A DNA stretch of 64,000 nt from an uncultured Candidatus Pelagibacter sp. (GTDB lineage: Bacteria > Pseudomonadota > Alphaproteobacteria > Pelagibacterales > Pelagibacteraceae), in assembly GCA_905612435.1 (NCBI GenBank), contig CAJQRZ010000010.1, positions 62,001 through 126,000 of the forward strand. The letters are read 5' to 3'. The notes beneath the pieces are model-generated. The model did not search any database and was not told where the DNA came from. It saw nothing but the letters and a program-made list of their open reading frames with translations. Positions 43,423 through 50,546 of this stretch are shown one piece after another. The number at the start of each line of letters is the position of its first letter. Positions within the stretch are counted from its first letter, which is position 1. The position numbers and the translations under genes are program-made.

Positions 43423-44770
43423 AAATTCCTTTCTTTTCCATTTTAGATAAATTGTTTATAATATGAGTATCTCTCTCTTTAACTGACATATTCTCTAGAT
43501 CAAATTGCATTTTCATAATAGCTGATCCTATCGACTTGATAAATTTACGGTCATCTATATTTCTTTTCGGTACTCTTAGTATTGTATCTTGACCATTTGT
43601 TTTTACTATACCTCCCTTTATTTTTTTTGGTTGTGGTGGCTCATTACCTTTTTCTAAACTTTTTACTAAGTTTCTAATTCTACGTCTATAAATCATAACT
43701 CCTTTGTCTGTTGGCATTAAATGCTCACCTTTGTGAGTACTGATAGAGCCCATTCCCTCTACTGCTTCTGCATCACCTGGATTTTTTTGCTTTTCTTCAA
43801 AAGTTCTGTTCATGATTTCACCAGCTTCAATTTTTTCACAGCCTTCTTTATTATTGTATTTAATTGGGTCTCCTCTTTCTCCAAAATTTCCCCACGCTAA
43901 AGCTATACAATGATGATCATCGACTGGCACCACCCATCTTGTAAAAGAACTTCGACCAAAATATCGAGTTTTAGTGCCATCAGCTGCAAAAGCTGCTCCT
44001 GCTTGTGTAAAATTTGGTAGAATTAATTCATTTACTCTTACCCAAACATTATCATTTATACGACGTGTATTACATCCAAGATATTGAATTCCTCTTTCAA
44101 AAAATTCTATCTCTCCTACTTCAGCAAAACCCTCTGAAAATTGTATTCCAGAACTTTGACCGTGTAGAAAAGAAGTGTGAACAGGATCCATAATGGCATC
44201 AAGAACTTGAATCCAATTACAATTATATTCTATACGATATGGTCTTGTTATATTACCAGGAATTTCAAATGCATCATAATGAGGAAACTCTGGTATCTTA
44301 TCCATTGGACCTAAATAAGAAAATATTAATCCATTAAATTCAATAACAGGATAAGCTCCAAGTTTAAATGTTTTTCTTAACTTGGTTGCTTGCTTTGAAT
44401 TAGAATCTTCACCTGGTGTTTCAAGAATTTCTCCATCTGTAGAAAATAACCAACCATGATAACAGCATCTGATCCCTCTTTCTTCAGTTTTACCGTATAC
44501 CAAGGAAGCTCTTCTATGGGGACATGCTTTATGAACTAATCCAATATTATTTTTACTTGTTTTAAAAATTACTAACTCTTCACCAAGAATTCGAATCTCT
44601 TTTGGTGTCTCACTAACTTCAGAGGTTAATGCTACTGGGTGCCAGTATCTTCTTAGGTATTCCCCGCAGGGTGTGTTTGCATTTGTTTGAACTATGTCTT
44701 CATCTATTTTCAATATAGCTGTTTGATTATATCCTCTAAAACCTTCTTTTTTAAAATTAGATTTATTCAT
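43409..44770 (-). CDS. Rieske non-heme iron oxygenase, phthalate-dioxygenase-like
   Basis: Oxygenase alpha subunit of 453 residues. The Rieske [2Fe-2S] ligands are Cys83 and His85 in KACPHRRASL and Cys102 and His105 in RCCYHGWLF. The mononuclear-iron site is suggested by LDAIMDPVHTSFLHG. The N-terminal phrase CGEYLRRYWHPVALTSEV and the long C-terminal region are typical of the phthalate 4,5-dioxygenase branch, whose members attack aromatic acids and ether or amine groups. No ferredoxin or reductase gene is adjacent. It faces away from a second, unrelated Rieske gene, with 91 bases between the starts. Confidence 0.9.
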   Translation of the reverse strand: MNKSNFKKEGFRGYNQTAILKIDEDIVQTNANTPCGEYLRRYWHPVALTSEVSETPKEIRILGEELVIFKTSKNNIGLVHKACPHRRASLVYGKTEERGIRCCYHGWLFSTDGEILETPGEDSNSKQATKLRKTFKLGAYPVIEFNGLIFSYLGPMDKIPEFPHYDAFEIPGNITRPYRIEYNCNWIQVLDAIMDPVHTSFLHGQSSGIQFSEGFAEVGEIEFFERGIQYLGCNTRRINDNVWVRVNELILPNFTQAGAAFAADGTKTRYFGRSSFTRWVVPVDDHHCIALAWGNFGERGDPIKYNNKEGCEKIEAGEIMNRTFEEKQKNPGDAEAVEGMGSISTHKGEHLMPTDKGVMIYRRRIRNLVKSLEKGNEPPQPKKIKGGIVKTNGQDTILRVPKRNIDDRKFIKSIGSAIMKMQFDLENMSVKERDTHIINNLSKMEKKGIFDKY

Positions 44771-44861
44771 TAAAATTTATACAACTGCTCGTTTAAAACT
44801 ATTAGATTGTAAATCTTAATATTCTAAATTAGGCTTTTCAATATAAAAAATAAAATTAATC

Positions 44862-45986
44862 ATGGGTGACTTAATTAAAATTAAAAAACCAAAGAATAGT
44901 AGCACTGTATTTGGCTTACCTGCTAAATCTTATACTGATAAAAAATTTTGGGAAAAAGAATGTGATACAGTTTTGTCTAATGGTTGGTTATTTGTTGGTT
45001 TTGTTCATGAGTTTAAAGATAATGGCGATGTAATACCAATACATATTGCTGACAAACCAATACTGCTTATAAAAAATAATGATAGTAAAATTGTAGCATT
45101 CCACAATGTATGCAGTCATCGTTGTCTTAAACTTGTTGATGAAAAAAAAAATATTGGAAAAATTATTCAATGCCCTTATCATTCTTGGACTTATGACCTC
45201 GATGGCAATTTAAAAGGTGCCCCACATATAGGTGGAACTAATCAACATAAGCCTAAAGGGTTTAATTTTTCTGATCATGGGTTAAAATCAATACGTGTTC
45301 ATGTTTGGCATGACTGGATATTTATAAATTTAAATAATAATGCTAAAAAATTTGAAGATTATGCAAAACCACTTATTGCAAAATTTCAAGATATAGATCT
45401 TAAAAAATTAACATATGCCACTACTTTAGATTTTGGAAAAATAAACACTAATTGGAAATTTCTTATAGAAAACTTTATCGAACCTTATCACGTTCAATTT
45501 GTTCATAAAACTACAACTAATCAACCACTTAAAGATCACTATACAGTTGTTGATGGCCTCTGTTATGGTAGCGGTGTTGATGTTAAAGAGGAAGATAATA
45601 AAAATAATAGTGCTTTATCTGTTACATCACGTTACTTATCTCTTTTCCCTAATTTTATAATAGGAACCTATTTTCCAAATCAAATAGGTGTTTATTTAAA
45701 TGTGCCATTAACTCCAAGCCTAACAACACAGAAGAGGGTTATTTATACTACAGATGAAAAAACCATGTCTGAAGATGAAATAAAAGTTACCAAAAAAATT
45801 TGGTGGAGTGTACACAAAGAGGATCATGAAATGTGTGAAAGATTACAAGAAGGAAGATCTTCACCTGCATCTAACGAAGGTGGGCTTTTATCTCCTCATT
45901 GGGAAAAAGGTGTTCAAGCATTTCAAAAACTTATAATAGATTCGACAATGAAATCAAAAACAATAAAAAGGAAAAAAAATGTCTAA
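44862..45986 (+). CDS. Rieske oxygenase, choline/glycine-betaine monooxygenase-like branch
   Basis: A 374-residue oxygenase subunit. Rieske ligands are Cys84 and His86 in NVCSHRCLKL and Cys104 and His107 in QCPYHSWTYDLDG. The iron site is ENFIEPYHVQFVHKTT with two histidines. The opening GLPAKSYTDKKFWEKE and the overall length match the branch that includes GbcA, choline monooxygenase and CntA, which act on quaternary amines. It is the first gene of a five-gene rightward run (VOC protein, cupin, glutamine-synthetase-like ligase, alpha/beta hydrolase). The next gene overlaps it by eight bases. No reductase partner is nearby. Substrate is unknown. Confidence 0.9.
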   Translation: MGDLIKIKKPKNSSTVFGLPAKSYTDKKFWEKECDTVLSNGWLFVGFVHEFKDNGDVIPIHIADKPILLIKNNDSKIVAFHNVCSHRCLKLVDEKKNIGKIIQCPYHSWTYDLDGNLKGAPHIGGTNQHKPKGFNFSDHGLKSIRVHVWHDWIFINLNNNAKKFEDYAKPLIAKFQDIDLKKLTYATTLDFGKINTNWKFLIENFIEPYHVQFVHKTTTNQPLKDHYTVVDGLCYGSGVDVKEEDNKNNSALSVTSRYLSLFPNFIIGTYFPNQIGVYLNVPLTPSLTTQKRVIYTTDEKTMSEDEIKVTKKIWWSVHKEDHEMCERLQEGRSSPASNEGGLLSPHWEKGVQAFQKLIIDSTMKSKTIKRKKNV

Positions 45987-46398
45987 AGAAATTAATCTAG
46001 ATGGATATAGACTTGCACACACAATGATAAGAGTTAAAAATCTCGAAGCATCTTTTAATTTTTACTGCAAAACTTTAGGAATGAAAGTTTTGAGAAAAAC
46101 AGATTATCCAGAAGGTAAATTTACAAATGCTTTTATTGGTTATGGGCTTGAGACAGAATCTCCATGTCTAGAACTTACTCATAATTGGGATCAAAAAGAC
46201 GATTACGATAAAGGTAATGGATGGGGACATATATGCATTGAAACACCTAATGTTTACAAAGCTTGTGAAGACCTTGTTAAACTTGGTATAAATATTACTC
46301 GTAAACCAGGTCCTATGAAGCATGGAACAAGAGTTATAGCATTCTGTGAGGATCCAGATGGATATAAAGTAGAGTTAAACGAACCAATAAAAATATAA
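45979..46398 (+). CDS. VOC-family protein (glyoxalase I-like)
   Basis: A 139-residue vicinal-oxygen-chelate protein close to lactoylglutathione lyase: LAHTMIRVKNLEASFNFYCKTLGMKVLRKTDYP at the start, ELTHNWDQ, KGNGWGHICIETPNVY and FCEDPDGYKVELNE, including the metal-type H and E residues. Glyoxalase I removes methylglyoxal as the glutathione adduct. In this run, between a Rieske oxygenase and a cupin, a dedicated role in the same catabolic pathway is as likely as general detoxification. The ATG overlaps the upstream gene by eight bases. Confidence 0.88.
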   Translation: MSKEINLDGYRLAHTMIRVKNLEASFNFYCKTLGMKVLRKTDYPEGKFTNAFIGYGLETESPCLELTHNWDQKDDYDKGNGWGHICIETPNVYKACEDLVKLGINITRKPGPMKHGTRVIAFCEDPDGYKVELNEPIKI

Positions 46399-46416
46399 AA
46401 CTGAAAGGAAATACAA

Positions 46417-46812
46417 ATGTCAAAAAAACCACAATTATATAAATTTAAAGATATTGAAAATAGACTGCATACATTAGAGCCTGGTAAGAGCTACATTAAA
46501 CCATTTGTAACTAGTAAAGTAAGTAACACTATGTGTGGCGGATTAAATTTTTTAAACAAAGTTTCTGTACCATGGGATTTAACTTGTGATGAAATCATCT
46601 ATTGTATGGAAGGAACTTTTCGTCTGACTTGTGATGGAGAGTCTTTCATTTGCAACCCTGGAGATGTACTTTATGTTCCAAAAGATAACCATATAGCTTA
46701 CGAATGTGATAAAAAATGTGTAATATTTTATGCTGCTTATCCTCATGATTGGAAGCAACAAGCAGGTATAACATTTGTTCCAGGAATAGATCCTGAGGAT
46801 ATGCCAAAATAA
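46417..46812 (+). CDS. EutQ-like cupin protein
   Basis: A 131-residue single-domain cupin with a good ribosome site (AAAGGAAA). The first motif reads PWDLTCDEIIYCMEGTFRLTCDG and the second NPGDVLYVPKDNHIAYEC. The H-x-H pair of metal-binding cupins is replaced by T-x-D, as in EutQ-type proteins, while the glutamate and one histidine remain. Six cysteines in so short a protein is unusual for this genome. It might bind a small amine or act as an isomerase or lyase in the pathway of its neighbours; this is speculative. Confidence 0.8.
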   Translation: MSKKPQLYKFKDIENRLHTLEPGKSYIKPFVTSKVSNTMCGGLNFLNKVSVPWDLTCDEIIYCMEGTFRLTCDGESFICNPGDVLYVPKDNHIAYECDKKCVIFYAAYPHDWKQQAGITFVPGIDPEDMPK

Positions 46813-46834
46813 TAAGGAATTAAAGGAGATCAAT

Positions 46835-48256
46835 ATGAACAAAAATGAAAAGATTTATTATGAAAACTTTAAAGATGCAGTTGAACGTAATAGAAAAAAA
46901 TTACCTGCTGTTCATAAAAAACTAAAAAGCGCTGGTGTAAAATATGTTTTATCAAGCTGGATTGATCTCCACGGCATTCCAAAATCAAAACCTGTTCCAA
47001 TGAGTGATTTTGAACCTTTATGCTTAGGAAAAGGACCTCAGTTTGCTGTTCATTCTATTTCTTTTGTTCCAGAACTTACTCCCGCAGATTCTGATCAAAT
47101 AATGTTACCTGATTTAGATGCAATTTATATTTGTCCATGGGATAAAACGACTGCAATAATTTTTGCTGATCTTTTTTGGGAGGATAAACCTTATAATGTT
47201 TGTCCTCGGCAAGCTTTAAAGCGTGCCATGCAAAAAGCTCAAGATGCAGGATATAAAGGAATGGCTGGCATAGAACCAGAGTTTATTGCAATGAAGTATG
47301 ATGAAAATGGTGAACCTGTTAAAGCCATTGATAATGATCCAGCTAAAGGTATTAGGCCGAGACGACAAGCTTTTGGTTATGATGTGGAACACACATTAGA
47401 TTCTATGCATTTTTTAAAAGAACTTATAGACATTTTAAATGATCTAGGTTGGATGATACATGATGTTGTTGCAGAAGGTGCTTACTCTCAATTTGAACTA
47501 GATTTTCACTACACTAACCTTTTAGAGATGGCAGATAGATTAGTTTTTCTTCGAATTCTTTTAAAAGAAATAGCAAAAAAAAATAATATGTTCATTACTT
47601 TTATGCCTAAACCAACAATAGGAGATTGGAGATCTGGAGCTCATATAAATTTTTCAATGATTGATAAAAATGGAAAAAATATTTTTGATGGTGGAAATAA
47701 ATTTTCCAAAGAATGTATATTTGCAGTAGGAGGATTAATGAAACACTCAGAAGCTCTAACTTCAATTACTTGCTCAACTGTAAATTCATATAACGGTTTA
47801 GTCCCTAGAGTTGGAGGTTTTGAAGGTGGAACGGTTACTTGGGCACCAACAAATATTACTTATGGACATAACAATAGATCTGCACAATTTCGATTACCTC
47901 AAAACAGATATTGTATTGAAAATAGAGCAGCAGATATGACAATGAATGTGTATCTAGCGCTTTCAATGACAATTTCTGCAGCTATTGAAGGAATTGAAAA
48001 AAAAATACATCCAGGTGAACCAACGGATCAAGATTTGTATAATATGTCAGAGAGTGAGTTTAAAAAACTTGGAATTAAAAGACTACCAAGAAATTTACTA
48101 TTAGCGATTGAAGCTCTTAAAAATGATAAACTAACTGATGAAGTTTTAGGGCCTGTTATGAAAAAATCATTACTTGCATATAAGAATGATGAGTGGGAGA
48201 GATATCATCAAGCTGTTACCGACTGGGAAGTAAAAGAGTATCTTAGACTTTATTAA
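46835..48256 (+). CDS. Glutamine-synthetase-like gamma-glutamyl ligase (third paralogue)
   Basis: A 473-residue member of the GlnT/GmaS group, preceded by AAAGGAG. Catalytic motifs: MAGIEPEFIAMKYD, VAEGAYSQFELDFHYT (in place of E-D-A-x-G-Q-x-E), RSGAHINFSM, STVNSYNGLVPR, and NRYCIENRAADMTMN in place of the usual G-R-x-E-x-R. Compared with the other two copies, the arginine pair after NSY is changed (YNGL for YRRL), which probably alters substrate choice. It shares one base with the following hydrolase gene (TAATG). It most likely glutamylates the amine on which the Rieske oxygenase cluster works. Confidence 0.87.
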   Translation: MNKNEKIYYENFKDAVERNRKKLPAVHKKLKSAGVKYVLSSWIDLHGIPKSKPVPMSDFEPLCLGKGPQFAVHSISFVPELTPADSDQIMLPDLDAIYICPWDKTTAIIFADLFWEDKPYNVCPRQALKRAMQKAQDAGYKGMAGIEPEFIAMKYDENGEPVKAIDNDPAKGIRPRRQAFGYDVEHTLDSMHFLKELIDILNDLGWMIHDVVAEGAYSQFELDFHYTNLLEMADRLVFLRILLKEIAKKNNMFITFMPKPTIGDWRSGAHINFSMIDKNGKNIFDGGNKFSKECIFAVGGLMKHSEALTSITCSTVNSYNGLVPRVGGFEGGTVTWAPTNITYGHNNRSAQFRLPQNRYCIENRAADMTMNVYLALSMTISAAIEGIEKKIHPGEPTDQDLYNMSESEFKKLGIKRLPRNLLLAIEALKNDKLTDEVLGPVMKKSLLAYKNDEWERYHQAVTDWEVKEYLRLY

Positions 48257-49266
48257 TGAAAAAGTTTCAAGAGTTTAACTTAGGAGGAGTTAAACTTTTA
48301 TCTGGTAAAATTCTAAAGTCAGCCAAATTAGTTTACCAAACTTATGGTAAATTAAATAAAAACTGCTCAAATGTAATTGTACTTCCAACATTTTATACAG
48401 GAACTCATATTCGTAATGAAGGTTTTATTGGTAAAAATAGAGCTTTGAATCCAAATAAATATTTTATCATTTCAATAAATATGTTTGGTAACGGTCTATC
48501 TTCTTCACCAAGCAACACAGCTAGATTACAACATGGTTCTCAATTCCCAGAAATAACACTTTGGGATAATATTCATTGTCAGCACAAACTAATAACTGAA
48601 AAACTTAAAATAAAAAAAATTGCATTAGTAACAGGTTGGTCTATGGCTGGTTGTCAATCATATCAATGGGCAGCTCAATATCCTAATGTGGTTAAAGCAA
48701 TTCTTCCCTTTTGTGCATCATCCAAAACCTCAATACACAATCATGTTTTTTTAGAAGGTGTAAAAGCTGCTTTGATAACTGATAAAAATTGGAAGAACGG
48801 TAAATATAAAAAACAGCCTGTTGCAGGCTTAAAAGCTTTTGGTCGTGTATATGCAGGTTGGGCTTTTTCTCAAGATTTTTATAGGGAAAAACTTTATAAA
48901 AAAATTGGGTACAAGAATGTAAAAAATTTACTAGATGATTGGTCAAATGATCATGCAAAAAATTGGGACGCTAACGATCTTTTATGCAAATTAAAGACTT
49001 GGCAATTAAACGATATAAGCATTGGTCCAATTTATAAGGGTAACTATATAAAAGCTCTTAAGTCAATTAAAGCAAAAACAATTATAATGCCCTGCAATCA
49101 AGATTTATATTTTAGAACAAAAGATAATGAGTATGAAAAAAAATTTATTAGAAGATCTTCTTTAAGATCAATTGATTCACCTTATGGACACTGTGCAGCA
49201 AATCCTGGCAATGATAAAAACTTTCAAAATAAATTAGATAGAAATATTGTTGAATTATTAACTTAA
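48256..49266 (+). CDS. MetX-like alpha/beta hydrolase
   Basis: A 336-residue alpha/beta hydrolase of the homoserine O-acetyltransferase family. The nucleophile elbow is VTGWSMAGCQSYQWAAQYP, the acid lies in MPCNQDLYFR and the histidine in DSPYGHCAANPG, giving a complete Ser-Asp-His triad. The early segment IVLPTFYTGTHIRNEGFIG stands where MetX proteins have a conserved oxyanion/substrate loop, and differs from it. Translational coupling to a gamma-glutamyl ligase suggests it may work as an amide hydrolase or acyltransferase in the same route and not in methionine synthesis. That is an inference. Confidence 0.82.
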   Translation: MKKFQEFNLGGVKLLSGKILKSAKLVYQTYGKLNKNCSNVIVLPTFYTGTHIRNEGFIGKNRALNPNKYFIISINMFGNGLSSSPSNTARLQHGSQFPEITLWDNIHCQHKLITEKLKIKKIALVTGWSMAGCQSYQWAAQYPNVVKAILPFCASSKTSIHNHVFLEGVKAALITDKNWKNGKYKKQPVAGLKAFGRVYAGWAFSQDFYREKLYKKIGYKNVKNLLDDWSNDHAKNWDANDLLCKLKTWQLNDISIGPIYKGNYIKALKSIKAKTIIMPCNQDLYFRTKDNEYEKKFIRRSSLRSIDSPYGHCAANPGNDKNFQNKLDRNIVELLT

Positions 49267-49369
49267 TTAAACAAAAAATAGGAAAAAACGATCTTTTAAA
49301 TTGTGAGTTGAATCCAATTTAGTAACAATAAAGCTTTTGATATAGCTCAAAATCTATCATAATAATTAT

Positions 49370-50536
49370 ATGAAAAATCAACTTAAGAAAAAGCTTAAGA
49401 AGGTTAATAAAAATTTTAGTAGTCAAAAAATAATTAAAGAACCGTTAGAACTATTTAAAAAAATAAATTTAAAAAAATTTGGAAAAGTTACTACAGATTC
49501 TTTAGTTAATTTAACTAAAACATACAAAAACTTTAAAAAAAAACAGAAACTAAAAGAAATAAAAAAAATTAATCTTGAAAGAAAAGAAAAGATTAATGCA
49601 ATCAAGAAAGAGAAATTAAAACAACAACAACAAAAATTAAGTGAAGAAAAACAAATAAAAAAAGATTATTTAAATAAATTGAAAGAAGAGAAACAAAAGA
49701 TTGAAAACCAAAAAAAACAAAGGTTAAAAATTGAAAAACAACACCGACAAAATGAAAGACAAAAAATTAAGATCAAAGAACAAAGATTAAAAGCAGAAGA
49801 ACAAAAGTTAAAAGACCAAAAAGAAAAAAAACTACGAGAAGATGATCTAAAATTGAAAGAAGAAAAATTAAGATTAGAATTCTTGGAAAAACAACGGATA
49901 AGACAAGAAAAACAAAAATTAAAAGAAGAAGAACAAATAGAAAAAAATTTAGCAAAAGAAAGAACTAGGGAAGAAGAGCAGAGAATAATAGCAGAAAAAC
50001 AAAAATTAAAAGATTTGGAGATTCAAAAACAAAAAGATGAAAATCATAAATTACAAGAAGAAGAACATAAATTAAAATATGAAGAACAAAGATTAAAAGA
50101 AGCTGAACAAAAAATAAGGGAAAAAGAAACTCAGAGATTAAGAGAAAATGAAATACAAATATTAAAGGAAGAAGAAGAGCTAAGGACAAAACAAGAAGCA
50201 TTTAGATTAAAAGAACAAGAAGAAATAGCAGAATTAAAAGAATTAAAACTAAAAGAACAACTACATAGAAAAAAAGAAGAAGAGTTTAAGCTAAAAGAAG
50301 AAGAACAAAAATTAAAAGATTTAGAAGAACAGAAAGTAATAAATGCTAAAATTACAGAAGAAAATAGAATCAAAGAAGAAAATATAAGAATAAAAGAATG
50401 GGAAAGAACATTTGATGAAGAACAAAAAAAAAAAGAAGAAGAGCTTATAAGAAAATTCAGTGAAGAAAAAATTAAAGATGAAGATGAAGATGAAAAATTA
50501 AATGATGAAGATGAAAAAATAAAAAACGAAGAATAA
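49370..50536 (+). CDS. Long lysine/glutamate-rich coiled-coil protein
   Basis: I do not recognise a family. The 388-residue protein has no signal peptide or membrane helix. Residues about 60-350 are almost pure K, E, Q, L and R in heptad-like order, with a loose recurring unit such as LKEEEQKLK, EEQRLKEAEQK and EKQKLKDLE, ending in an acidic tail (DEDEKLNDEDEK). This predicts one long charged coiled coil or single alpha-helix. The coding strand is extremely A-rich and nearly free of C and T runs. It stands alone between convergent or distant genes, with about 100 bases upstream that hold no firm promoter. A structural or filament role is possible. Confidence 0.75.
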   Translation: MKNQLKKKLKKVNKNFSSQKIIKEPLELFKKINLKKFGKVTTDSLVNLTKTYKNFKKKQKLKEIKKINLERKEKINAIKKEKLKQQQQKLSEEKQIKKDYLNKLKEEKQKIENQKKQRLKIEKQHRQNERQKIKIKEQRLKAEEQKLKDQKEKKLREDDLKLKEEKLRLEFLEKQRIRQEKQKLKEEEQIEKNLAKERTREEEQRIIAEKQKLKDLEIQKQKDENHKLQEEEHKLKYEEQRLKEAEQKIREKETQRLRENEIQILKEEEELRTKQEAFRLKEQEEIAELKELKLKEQLHRKKEEEFKLKEEEQKLKDLEEQKVINAKITEENRIKEENIRIKEWERTFDEEQKKKEEELIRKFSEEKIKDEDEDEKLNDEDEKIKNEE

Positions 50537-50546
50537 TAAAAGATTA

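Noticed and set aside
46417-46812. DMSP lyase (DddK/DddW-type cupin)
   Set aside because: SAR11 has such a cupin, but this protein lacks the H-x-H metal pair those lyases need, and its wording matches EutQ.
49423-50373. Several minus-strand open frames over the coiled-coil gene
   Set aside because: They arise because the plus strand is nearly free of stop-forming complements in its purine-rich repeats. They encode leucine/phenylalanine-rich low-complexity peptides and have no ribosome sites.
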